In this document: positions 25,339 through 32,278 of the stretch, one piece after another
How positions within the stretch are numbered: the first letter of the stretch is position 1
How the letters are laid out: every line of letters begins with the position of its first letter
From: a virus
Direction: 5' to 3' (one strand)
Length of the DNA: 64,000 nucleotides
IMG/VR virus record: IMGVR_UViG_3300005340_000001
Location: 32,220-96,219 of that record
Translations under genes and position numbers: made by a program
The notes under the pieces: model-generated
The model's input: the letters and a program-made list of their open reading frames with translations, nothing else
Database searches by the model: none
Told to the model about the DNA's origin: nothing

Positions 25339-25448
25339 ATGACCGCCGATGCGCTCGAGCCGTGCGTCGTCATCGCCGACGATCTTGCATCCGGACCGCC
25401 GGCGAGATAGATGTGGTGCTCGTTGACGCCGACGGATACATCGCGTGA
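25339..25448 (+). pseudogene. Small gene broken by one frame
   Basis: From ATG 25339 the frame reads MTADALEPCVVIADDLASGP and stops at 25410. The -1 frame across the same point continues GEIDVVLVDADGYIA and stops at 25446-25448, overlapping the GTG of the next gene as GTGA. Adding one G near 25404 would join them into one 36-residue protein. Either a base was lost, the assembly is wrong by one base, or a slip makes the joined product. Function unknown. Confidence 0.35.
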
Positions 25449-25678
25449 AAAGCGACACACTTACGCCGCGCGATCGTCTCGTCTTTCCGCTCGCCGCGAT
25501 CATCGGTCTCGGCTGGCTCTCGTCTCTCGTCGTCGCGCTGACATCGCAGCAGTACGTGGCGCTGAAGTGGACGACTCCCGCGCTGCTGCTGCTCTGCGGG
25601 TACGTCTTCGGGGTTCAGATCATCACGCCGCTCGTCCGTACGATTCGAGCGAACGGAGGCGATGATGAACGTCCGTAA
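25445..25678 (+). CDS. Small two-helix membrane protein (holin-type candidate)
   Basis: 77 residues from GTG 25445. Two predicted membrane segments (about 13-33 and 41-64, rich in Leu/Val/Ala) flank a short polar turn, with charged ends (RTIRANGGDDERP). Size and topology suit a class II holin or antiholin. It is the first of three small membrane proteins ahead of the endolysin. Confidence 0.6.
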   Translation: MKSDTLTPRDRLVFPLAAIIGLGWLSSLVVALTSQQYVALKWTTPALLLLCGYVFGVQIITPLVRTIRANGGDDERP

Positions 25679-25943
25679 CCCGCTCACATGGATCGTTCTG
25701 GCGACGGCCTGCGTCGTTATCTCGGCGGCCGCGTTCGGCATCGAGACGGTCGTTGCCGCGGCTAACGACGCGCACCGCGCGGTCTGCGCGATCAAGGCCA
25801 GCGACCAGCGTCAGTACAACTACGTGAACGAGAACATCGACTTCATCGTCAAGAGATTCAGGATCTCGCGGGCCGAGGTCCTCGACGGCCAGAGGCAGCT
25901 CCAAACGGAGCTCGCAGCGCTGAAGGACGTGACCTGCTCATGA
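25662..25943 (+). CDS. Membrane-anchored small protein of the lysis region
   Basis: 93 residues from ATG 25662, with GGAGG about 5 nt upstream and a 17-nt overlap with the previous gene. One membrane helix (about residues 9-32) is followed by a soluble segment with a coiled-coil look (FIVKRFRISRAEVLDGQRQLQTELAALK). A spanin-like or holin-regulating role is conceivable by place only. Confidence 0.6.
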   Translation: MMNVRNPLTWIVLATACVVISAAAFGIETVVAAANDAHRAVCAIKASDQRQYNYVNENIDFIVKRFRISRAEVLDGQRQLQTELAALKDVTCS

Positions 25944-26284
25944 TCGCGTTTCTGCACGTCGTCATCGCCGGACTCGCCGTATTCCTCGTCGGCGCAAACA
26001 TTGCGTTCCTCGCCCACCTCGGCCGCCGCTTCGTGCCGTGGTTCACGGTGAAGATCGTCGCCGCCACGCTCCTGCTCGTCTACGTTGCAACCTCTGTCAT
26101 CTGGGGCACTCCGGACTGGTGGCGCCTCCCGATCGGTCTCGTCGCTGTCGTAGTCGACATCTACGCGGTCTACCGAATGTGGGTCAGCATCGCCGACGCC
26201 GCCGACGCCGGCACGGTCGGCCTCGTCCCCCTCTTCCGCGACCACGTCGACCATGACGACACAGGAACCGACGCGCCAGCGTAG
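25940..26284 (+). CDS. Three-helix membrane protein, holin candidate
   Basis: 114 residues, ATGA-coupled to the previous gene. Hydrophobic segments at about 2-25, 35-55 and 63-85, then an acidic tail (FRDHVDHDDTGTD). The topology fits a class I holin. It is the best holin candidate of the three because of helix number and place, but holins share no sequence motif, so this is inference. Confidence 0.55.
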   Translation: MIAFLHVVIAGLAVFLVGANIAFLAHLGRRFVPWFTVKIVAATLLLVYVATSVIWGTPDWWRLPIGLVAVVVDIYAVYRMWVSIADAADAGTVGLVPLFRDHVDHDDTGTDAPA

Positions 26285-26287
26285 AAT
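26282..26287 (+). promoter_or_regulatory. -10 box, leaderless promoter
   Basis: TAGAAT, overlapping the previous stop, is 7 nt before GTG 26295. Confidence 0.5.
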
Positions 26288-26294
26288 CCTCGGC

Positions 26295-26591
26295 GTGCCA
26301 CTCGTTCCATGTCGCGCAGCGATCAACCTCGTCGGAGCTCGGGCCGGCGAGCGCGTCCTCGTTGACCCGGACGATCCCCGGACGGCTCTTCACATCGAGA
26401 AGGGCTATCTAGTCATCGACGGCGACCCCATCACCGCCGACGAGATCGTCGCCGAGAGCGGAGACGGGGCAGGTGGCGAGGGAGACGCCGACGAGGGGCT
26501 CGGTGCGGGTGCCGCGGTAGGGGACGACGCCGGCGCGGAGATCGAGACGGTCGGCGACGGCGTCGCAGAGAGCTCGCTTCCCTCGGCATAA
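26295..26591 (+). CDS. Small acidic hypothetical protein
   Basis: 98 residues if it starts at GTG 26295 behind the leaderless-type -10 box; an ATG at 26253 would add 14 residues but overlap the holin gene and lacks a ribosome site. The first half (VPLVPCRAAINLVGARAGERVLVDPDDP) is well formed; the second half is a Gly/Asp/Ala-rich acidic tail. Family not recognised. The antisense strand here also has an open frame, discussed under rejected items. Confidence 0.5.
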   Translation: MPLVPCRAAINLVGARAGERVLVDPDDPRTALHIEKGYLVIDGDPITADEIVAESGDGAGGEGDADEGLGAGAAVGDDAGAEIETVGDGVAESSLPSA

Positions 26592-26700
26592 CTCGACGGT
26601 CTCGGTCGGGCCCGACTGGAACTCGAACATCGCTACGCACACCCAGTCCGCCACGCTGTAAGCGTAACGTCCGACGGTTCTGACTACGATTACGGCCGAC

Positions 26701-27111
26701 TTGGACCGCGAGCCCGATCCGTGCCTCGTTGTGGTAGAGCCGCTGGCGGAAGCGATTGGCTCGTTCCTGGACGACTGGAACCTCAACCATCCGCAGATCG
26801 CCGGCCAGTGGGGCCTCGATCCGGACGCGCCGATTCCGTTGCGCGGCACCGAGTGGCTCGCCGAGAACGCCGACGTTGACGAGGAGCTCGTCCGCGCGAT
26901 CCGGCGGCGCTCCGTGCGCATGGTCGAGCTCTGCGTGTTCGACCGTCTGTGCGCCGCGATGGATTGTCCGCAGCTGTTCCACGACCCGCGCGTGACGATC
27001 ACCGATCGGAGCGCTGTCCTCGAGGACGCGGAGCGGCGCCGAACGGCCGGCAAGCAGTCACTCGTTGCCGCTCTTCGAGTACGCCACGCCGGCGTCCAGG
27101 TGGCCGCATGA
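26701..27111 (+). CDS. Small DNA-binding regulator candidate
   Basis: 136 residues from TTG 26701. Residues about 50-95 (EWLAENADVDEELVRAI, then VELCVFDRLCAAMD) resemble the helix-turn-helix found in small actinophage regulators, where a helix pair precedes a 'V...DRLL.A' segment. It is ATGA-coupled to the endolysin. The 109 nt before it (26592-26700) hold no clear gene; TACGAT at about 26683 could be a -10. Confidence 0.45.
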   Translation: MDREPDPCLVVVEPLAEAIGSFLDDWNLNHPQIAGQWGLDPDAPIPLRGTEWLAENADVDEELVRAIRRRSVRMVELCVFDRLCAAMDCPQLFHDPRVTITDRSAVLEDAERRRTAGKQSLVAALRVRHAGVQVAA

Positions 27112-27893
27112 CCGTCGTGCCGTTCAAGAGGGTGCTCCACCAGGGGATGCGCGGCAGAGACGTGAAGGCCGTCAAGATCGGCCTTCGCCGAATCGGGTAC
27201 GGAGGCGGACTCACGCAGAGCCGCGTGTTCGGTCCGCGCATGGGCGTGCAGCTGAAGGCGTTCCAGCAGCACATGGGCCTGCACCCCGACGGCATCTACG
27301 GCCCCGCCACGCACGCGAAGCTGGCGCCGCACTTCTCGGCGTGGGCTCGGCAGCTCTACTCGAGCCAGCACGTCCCGCCGGCTCCGCCGACGTCGGCCAC
27401 GGCTGCCGCGAAGCGGCTGCTCGTCCTCGCCGACGAGGGCAAGTTCCGCGATGACCGCGGATCGGTGCTTCCGCAGATCCAGGCGACCGCGAAGGGCCAG
27501 ACGGTCACGAACATCATCGGCGAGCAGATCCACATCGACCCGAAGGTCCTCGAGTGCCTCGTCTGGCTGATCGACGAGAAGGGCTTCACGCTCGGCTGCT
27601 ACGCGCTCTGCTCCGACCACGGCAACGATGGCGAGCGCGGACATATGGGCGGCCACGCGGTCGACATCTCTTCGATCAACGGCGTCACCGTGAACAACGC
27701 CGGCGTCTACACGTCGCTGCTCAAGCTGCTCCGCGTGCTCCAGTCGGGCGAGCACAAGCCGTGGCAGCTGATCTCGGGCGGGTACGCGTACCACGAGGAC
27801 AAGACGTGCCAGAGCCTGTGCATCCCGTACGCGGCCTACTACGGCGAGCCGACGCTCTCCGAGCACTGCAACCACGTGCACGTCGGCTACTGA
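27108..27893 (+). CDS. Endolysin: peptidoglycan-binding plus M15-like peptidase
   Basis: 261 residues from ATG 27108. Residues about 8-75 are a PG_binding_1 domain (GMRGRDVKAVKIGLRR...LKAFQQHMGLHPDGIYGPAT). Residues about 140-261 carry zinc-peptidase signatures: GGHAVDIS with His183 and Asp186, and HCNHVHVGY with His256/His258, as in M15 D-Ala-D-Ala or L-Ala-D-Glu peptidases. It should cleave host peptide cross-links. There is no signal peptide, so release depends on the holin. ATGA coupling to the upstream gene argues against the longer start at 26949. Confidence 0.82.
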   Translation: MTVVPFKRVLHQGMRGRDVKAVKIGLRRIGYGGGLTQSRVFGPRMGVQLKAFQQHMGLHPDGIYGPATHAKLAPHFSAWARQLYSSQHVPPAPPTSATAAAKRLLVLADEGKFRDDRGSVLPQIQATAKGQTVTNIIGEQIHIDPKVLECLVWLIDEKGFTLGCYALCSDHGNDGERGHMGGHAVDISSINGVTVNNAGVYTSLLKLLRVLQSGEHKPWQLISGGYAYHEDKTCQSLCIPYAAYYGEPTLSEHCNHVHVGY

Positions 27894-27916
27894 GCCGGCG
27901 ACCTCGAGAGCGAAGA

Positions 27917-27945
27917 TCGGAGGGCGCCCGAAGGCGCCCGTCCGA
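27917..27945. terminator. Bidirectional hairpin terminator
   Basis: Between convergent genes, TCGGA GGGCGCC - CGAA - GGCGCCC G TCCGA forms a 12-bp stem with a single bulged G and a four-base loop. It is symmetric, so it can end both the endolysin transcript and the leftward transglycosylase transcript. It lacks a clear U-tract. Confidence 0.65.
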
Positions 27946-27948
27946 GAG

Positions 27949-28719
27949 TCAGGCGCAGGCCGGGTCGATCCCCGGATCCCACGCGCTGGTCGCGTGGTGG
28001 AACCGAGCCCAGCCGGCCGCGAAAGCCTGCGCGAGAGGGCTCAGCCACGCTCGCACGATGGCCGGGGTACCGGGCGGAACGTACGGCAAGTCCTTCAAGA
28101 TCGGAAGATGCCAGTGGCGCTGCCGGGCTTCGCTGACGGCTGCGGCGTACTTCCCTGTGAACGTGTCGCGCATGAACTGCATCCATCCGCCGGCGCCGGA
28201 CGAGCCCGACGGCGGCGTGAGAGTGCCGGCGTACGGAATGCCGTGGACGGGCCCGTTCCAGACCCACTCGCCGTGTCCTCCTTCGCCGCTCGAGCACGAG
28301 AGCAACCAACTCGAGGTGCCGGGCCAGACGCGCTGCACGATCCGGACGGCGGTCTGCCAGTCGTTCGTTAGCGGCAGACGGTGCGCGGCGAGGAAGTGCT
28401 TCGCCTTGTGCCAGCGGACGTTCCATCGGTGCTTGAGCCAGTGCAGAGCCGCCGGCGATCGCCAGCGTCTCTCGGCGTGGTTCGTCGGCGTCGGAGGGAC
28501 CGGGATGCGATGCTGGACGCGCCACGTCTTGTGCATGAAGTAGACGACGGCGCCGCGCGCGTCACGCAACTCCTCGGCCGTCATACGCGCACCGTGGTCC
28601 TGATGCTGCGGCGCTGGTGCCTCCGCCGCCGGTACTGCTGCTCCGATCACCGGAGTCGATGCTGTCGCCAAAGTCGCGGCCGCGGCGACGGCGGCCGTTA
28701 GAAGAACGAGAAGTTTCAC
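27949..28719 (-). CDS. Secreted lytic transglycosylase-like protein
   Basis: 256 residues from GTG 28719 with GGAGG 4 nt upstream. A signal peptide is clear (MKLLVLLTAAVAAAATLATA). The C-terminal half has the transglycosylase signature: SSGEGGHGEW with the likely catalytic Glu, then SSGAGGWMQFMRDTF, matching GGxMQFMxxTF of SLT-type enzymes. It should cut the glycan chain outside the membrane. It is convergent with the endolysin and is one of few leftward genes. It could aid entry or lysis, or modify the host wall earlier in infection. Confidence 0.72.
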   Translation of the reverse strand: MKLLVLLTAAVAAAATLATASTPVIGAAVPAAEAPAPQHQDHGARMTAEELRDARGAVVYFMHKTWRVQHRIPVPPTPTNHAERRWRSPAALHWLKHRWNVRWHKAKHFLAAHRLPLTNDWQTAVRIVQRVWPGTSSWLLSCSSGEGGHGEWVWNGPVHGIPYAGTLTPPSGSSGAGGWMQFMRDTFTGKYAAAVSEARQRHWHLPILKDLPYVPPGTPAIVRAWLSPLAQAFAAGWARFHHATSAWDPGIDPACA

Positions 28720-28931
28720 GTCACCTCCAGGTCGTAGGACGCGAGGAGTTCGGTCACGCTCGTTGGCGAGCGGCTCGCGCGATACAGCTCACTGGGTCCG
28801 TCTGGATGCTCTCCTCTCTCGAGTGATTCGGCCTTCCCACCGTCCGGCTAAAGTGCTATAGCTATATCAAGCACGGTGGAGCCGTGAAGTCGTCGAGAGA
28901 CTAGCGTGGCGCGGCGATTGGCGCCTCGCGA
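28720..28931 (+). promoter_or_regulatory. Divergent intergenic region with TATAGCTATA palindrome
   Basis: 212 bp without a convincing gene, between the leftward transglycosylase and the rightward early genes. It includes the transglycosylase ribosome site (28728-28732 region) and TATAGCTATA at 28857-28866, within a wider GTGCT...AGCAC inverted repeat. TATAGC or TATATC may be a -10 box. The rest shows nothing I recognise. Confidence 0.4.
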
Positions 28932-29093
28932 ATGGGGAGGGAGACCCAGATTGGCAGCTACATGGACATGATCGGCGGCTATCCGAACGGTGAACCGACC
29001 TGGGTCGCGTGGGCCGGCGGCATCGTCATCCTCGTCGCTGTGATCGTTCTCGCGATCGCCGCGTTCCTCTACATGTTCGGGAGCAAGCGTTGA
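28932..29093 (+). CDS. Small single-pass membrane protein
   Basis: 53 residues from ATG 28932 or 43 from ATG 28962. A membrane helix spans WVAWAGGIVILVAVIVLAIA and ends in a short basic GSKR. GGAGGGAG lies between the two ATGs but too far (17 nt) from the second. Function unknown; a membrane anchor or superinfection-type protein is possible. Confidence 0.5.
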   Translation: MGRETQIGSYMDMIGGYPNGEPTWVAWAGGIVILVAVIVLAIAAFLYMFGSKR

Positions 29094-29212
29094 ACATCTC
29101 GTTCGTCGTGCTCGGCGTCTCCGTCTCAATCCCTCTTCTCCCAGCTCTACCCGGAGGGTCTCCCGAGGCGGGGGCGTCGAGCAGGACGAATGGGAGGTCA
29201 AGACGATGGTGA
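29090..29212 (+). CDS. Possible 40-residue protein with hydrophobic start
   Basis: TTG 29090 overlaps the previous stop (TTGA). The product begins LNISFVVLGVSVSIPLLPALP and then turns Gly/Ser/Arg-rich. It overlaps the next gene by 7 nt. The overlap style is like that of neighbouring genes, but there is no ribosome site. Confidence 0.35.
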   Translation: MNISFVVLGVSVSIPLLPALPGGSPEAGASSRTNGRSRRW

Positions 29213-29586
29213 CGAGCGAGGATCTCGAGCTCCTACTCGCCGGCCTCGAGGTCGAGAGTCTGAGCGAGCTCAAGCGGCTGGTCGACGTCGGACGCGCCGA
29301 GTTCCGCCGGTGCAGCCGACGCGCCGAGCTCGCGGCGACCGTGGGCTCGCTTCCGGATCCGCGCGCGCGGCTGCTCGCGGCGATGGACGTCTGCGTCGCC
29401 GAAGGCCGCATCGAGAACGGCCTCTTCGTCTACGTGACGTTCGCGGACGGCGGCGACGCGATCAACGCATCCGGCGTCTGGACGAGCGAGGCGGATGCGT
29501 TCCTCGCCGGCGAAGCCGATGCAGAGGAGAACGTCAGTCGGGTCGTGTTGCCGCTCTTCATGGACAACGTCCCGGAGCGCACGTGA
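29206..29586 (+). CDS. Hypothetical protein
   Basis: 126 residues, ATG 29206 with GGGAGG 9 nt upstream. A helical N-terminus (EDLELLLAGLEVESLSELKRLVDVG) precedes a mixed domain with NGLFVYVTFADGGD. Family not recognised. It overlaps the methyltransferase start by GTGA, so the two are probably made together. Confidence 0.6.
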   Translation: MVTSEDLELLLAGLEVESLSELKRLVDVGRAEFRRCSRRAELAATVGSLPDPRARLLAAMDVCVAEGRIENGLFVYVTFADGGDAINASGVWTSEADAFLAGEADAEENVSRVVLPLFMDNVPERT

Positions 29587-30306
29587 TCGAACCTGTCTAC
29601 CGGGGGGGGGCGTGGCACGATCTTCCAAGCCGACGCTCGCGACGTGCTCGCTGAGATGGAAACGGAGTCGGTCGATCTCGTCATCGTGGATCCGCCCTAC
29701 GGCGTCGAATGGCGCTCGAACCAGCGAGCCGCACGTTTCGAGATGCTGGTCGGCGACGGCCACGCTGATCGCGAGGGCATCCGTGAGATCCTCCGCGACT
29801 GCGTGCGCGTCGTCGGCCAGAACCGCCACCTGTACGTGTTCGGCCCGACCGACGTAGTCGAAGGACTGAAAACGACAGCGCCCGTCGCGCTCGTCTGGGA
29901 CAAGCTGATGATGAGCGGCGGCGACCTCTCCGCGCCATTCGGCCCCGCGCACGAGTCGATCTCGTTCCTCGTCTCCAAGCACCGACACGGCGGTCAAGCC
30001 GGCAGCGACGCCATTCCCGCCCGCATCCGCAAGGGCACCGTCCTTCGCGCGAACCGACCCACTGGTCGCAAGGTTCGCCACCCATCCGAGAAGCCGCTCG
30101 CGCTGCTCTCTGAGCTCATCGAGTCATCGAGTCGCATCGGCGATGTCGTACTTGATCCATGCGCCGGGATTGGCTCGACCGGGGTAGCAGCGATCATGCG
30201 CGGTCGACGCGCGGTGCTAATCGAGTGCGACGAGCAGTGGATAGATGAAGCAATCAGGCGTGTGCGTGAAGCTGAGGCGCTCGCTGATCGGATGGATGCA
30301 GCGTGA
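29583..30306 (+). CDS. DNA methyltransferase (DPPY type) with frame break at a 9-G tract
   Basis: The catalytic motif DPPYG and the AdoMet motif DPCAGIGSTGVAA are present, so an N6-adenine or N4-cytosine methyltransferase. From GTG 29583 the frame is MIEPVYRGG; one base later, the frame that continues as RGTIFQADARDVL and the whole enzyme is used. Removing one G from the run at 29602-29610 joins them. As written, only the shorter product from GTG 29644 is made, lacking the first part of the fold. It overlaps the HNH gene by GTGA. No restriction partner is present. Confidence 0.75.
29602..29610 (+). repeat. Homopolymer G(9) at a methyltransferase 5' end
   Basis: Nine G residues. Eight would restore one reading frame from GTG 29583. 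Either a slipped-strand switch or a consensus error. Confidence 0.75.
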
Positions 30307-30758
30307 GCGCGGTCCCGCTGATCGACGCGCAAGGTTTGCGTCGCTTCATGGCGCGAATCGAAGTCCAGGAGGACGGTTGCTGGTTCTGGACGGGTGGTCG
30401 GAGCAGCAACGGATACGGCTCATTCAGTGTCGGCCGGCGCAACTACGGAGCGCATCGCATCTCCTATCGGTATTTCATCGGCCCGATCCCGAGCGGACTT
30501 GAGCCCGACCATCTCTGCCGGGTCAGGCATTGCGTAAATCCCGAGCATCTCGAAGCCGTCACCCGTGCCGAGAATCTACGGCGCGGAGCCGGGCCCGCTC
30601 TCAATAAGGCGCGGGGAGAAGCGCAGACGCATTGCAGGCGTGGGCACGAGTTCACGCCGAAGAACACGTACCGGCGGCCGACTGGCGGTCGCGCGTGCCG
30701 CAAGTGCCGCACGGCCGCTCAGCGCCGCTACTTGGACAGGAAGGCGGCGGCGAGTTGA
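30303..30758 (+). CDS. HNH endonuclease (HNH_3 type)
   Basis: 151 residues from GTG 30303. A beta-hairpin (CWFWTGGRSSNGYGSF) is followed by the HNH core LEPDHLCRVRHCVNPEHLEAVTRAENL, then two Cys pairs (THCRRGHE; CRKCRT) that would hold a second zinc. The core matches the antisense HNH at 14439. Free-standing genes of this type are usually homing endonucleases. It is placed between a methyltransferase and a SWIM protein with GTGA and TTGA overlaps. Confidence 0.82.
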   Translation: MSAVPLIDAQGLRRFMARIEVQEDGCWFWTGGRSSNGYGSFSVGRRNYGAHRISYRYFIGPIPSGLEPDHLCRVRHCVNPEHLEAVTRAENLRRGAGPALNKARGEAQTHCRRGHEFTPKNTYRRPTGGRACRKCRTAAQRRYLDRKAAAS

Positions 30759-31159
30759 TTCCCAAGAAGTTTGCGCGCCGGCTGCTCGACGAGTACCTCG
30801 AGCGGCTCCGGCGAGGCGAGGAAGAGCACGACACGTTCTTCGAGCAGGAAGAGCTCGAGCAGTTGCGCGACAAGGTGCTGGACGAGTCGCCGCTCGTGAT
30901 CCGCGGGACAGAGAACGTCGAGCAGAAGGGGAAGCGCTACGTCATCGAGGGCCGGCTCCGCATCGAGCGCATGGAGCCGACCGGCCTGATCGTCGCGTCA
31001 TGCCGCGGCACGGGCGCGACGTACTCGCTCGGCTACGACCCCGTCAGGCGCCAGTGGCGGTGCACATGCTCGCTCGAGCGCGGCGGGAAGAGGACGCGCC
31101 GCTGCTCGCATCTCGCGGCGCTGCAACTCGTCGTCGACGAGCCGAAGGTCGCCGCGTGA
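30755..31159 (+). CDS. SWIM zinc-finger protein
   Basis: 134 residues from TTG 30755 (TTGA overlap). A helical, acidic N-terminus is followed by a beta-rich region and the SWIM motif near the C-terminus: WRCTCSLERGG...RRCSHLAAL (CxC...CxH). SWIM domains bind DNA or protein partners. Function in the phage is unknown. The GTG of the next gene overlaps the stop. Confidence 0.65.
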   Translation: MIPKKFARRLLDEYLERLRRGEEEHDTFFEQEELEQLRDKVLDESPLVIRGTENVEQKGKRYVIEGRLRIERMEPTGLIVASCRGTGATYSLGYDPVRRQWRCTCSLERGGKRTRRCSHLAALQLVVDEPKVAA

Positions 31160-31542
31160 ACGCGTACTGGTGCAAACTCGAGGGCCGCATCGTCGGGCGA
31201 AGCTATGAGCCGCCCGATCCCGGCGAGTACACCGTGCCGTGCGGTATCTACCTCGCCGAGACGCGCGGCCGCGCGAAGCTGATGCTGATCGCCGATCACG
31301 GCCGCGATGTCCACGCGGAAGAGTTCGTCGACGTGCGCACGCGGATCCTCGCTCGAGAGATCGACGCGCCATCGGGCCCGCTCGCCGAGCCGAAGCCCGG
31401 AGATCCCGTCTACGAAGCGATGGCTGATGGCGGCGATCCGCCGGCGGAAAGCCTCTACGCGCGGCTCTGGCTCCGCGTGCACGAGATCGAAGATCACGCC
31501 GGCGCCACGTGCGATTGCCCGAGGGAAGCAGCAGCGGCATGA
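31156..31542 (+). CDS. Hypothetical protein
   Basis: 128 residues from GTG 31156 (GTGA overlap). Acidic, with a beta-rich N-terminus (YTVPCGIYLAETRGRAKLML) and a C-terminal HAGATCDCPRE. No family recognised. The overlaps on both sides show it belongs to the same translational chain as the SWIM protein. Confidence 0.6.
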   Translation: MNAYWCKLEGRIVGRSYEPPDPGEYTVPCGIYLAETRGRAKLMLIADHGRDVHAEEFVDVRTRILAREIDAPSGPLAEPKPGDPVYEAMADGGDPPAESLYARLWLRVHEIEDHAGATCDCPREAAAA

Positions 31543-31904
31543 GCAGGATGACCCTCGGCGACGGCGCCGGCGCGATGTTTGTCGAAGAGGAGCCACGCCA
31601 ACGCGAGTGTCCGCGCGCGACCGACGACGAGCGCGCGCTCGCGCATCGGCTGCCGTCCGTCAGCTTCGACGCTGACGAGTCGTACTCCGAGCGGCTCGAG
31701 GACTACACGCGCCACCTGATCCGCGTCGCGTGCCCGAACTGCGGCCGCGAGTGCCGGCCGTTCATCCGGCGCGACCTTCCGAAGATCGTCGTCTCGGAAT
31801 GGGAGTGGGTCGGGATCTCATACAAGCAGCCATTCACCGACTACCTCTGCGCGTGCCTCGGCTGCGGCGAGCCGTTTCGTCTACACATCTACACGCCGCA
31901 ATGA
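31539..31904 (+). CDS. Zinc-ribbon protein
   Basis: 121 residues from ATG 31539 (ATGA overlap). Two Cys pairs, CPNCGREC and CACLGCGE (about residues 67-72 and 105-110), indicate a zinc ribbon. The N-terminal 60 residues are acidic and likely flexible. Role unknown. Confidence 0.6.
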   Translation: MSRMTLGDGAGAMFVEEEPRQRECPRATDDERALAHRLPSVSFDADESYSERLEDYTRHLIRVACPNCGRECRPFIRRDLPKIVVSEWEWVGISYKQPFTDYLCACLGCGEPFRLHIYTPQ

Positions 31905-32278
31905 CGCCGGGCGCACCTGTGAGATCGAAGACGTCTCCGCTGACCGCAACGGTCTGGAACCTGATCCGTGCCCGGATGGAGAAGCGGTCGATGACGCGCT
32001 ACGAGTACGCCGCGCTCGCGCGCTACTGGCGCGTCCGCCGGCGCGCGATGCGGTACGGCGCTCACCACGAGCGGCAGCTGCGCCGTGCCGAAGAGGATCT
32101 CGCGCGCGTGGTCACGCTCGCGTTCATCGCCGAGAAGTGGGCGCCGACGATCAAGTGGCTCAACACGATAAGTATCTCGTTCATCGAGGCAGCGACGAGC
32201 GCGTTCCGCAGTCTCGCGCCGATCACCCGGCAACTTGCTAAAGCACACGCGCAGGCGAAGGAGGCAGCAGAGGAATGA
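31901..32278 (+). CDS. Helical basic hypothetical protein
   Basis: 125 residues from ATG 31901 (ATGA overlap). Almost wholly helical: MTRYEYAALARYWRVRRRAM, then a long amphipathic helix and an Ala/Lys/Glu end. It is positively charged overall. It leads directly (ATGA) into the recombinase-like gene. No family recognised. Confidence 0.55.
   Translation: MTPGAPVRSKTSPLTATVWNLIRARMEKRSMTRYEYAALARYWRVRRRAMRYGAHHERQLRRAEEDLARVVTLAFIAEKWAPTIKWLNTISISFIEAATSAFRSLAPITRQLAKAHAQAKEAAEE

Noticed and set aside
26409-26630. Antisense frame opposite the 26295 gene, starting MFEFQSGPTETVELCRG
   Set aside because: Composition is protein-like, but it uses ACC and CCC codons unlike neighbouring genes, which favour ACG and CCG, and has no ribosome site. 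The rightward frame has a promoter and a well-formed N-terminal half. Kept only as a possibility.
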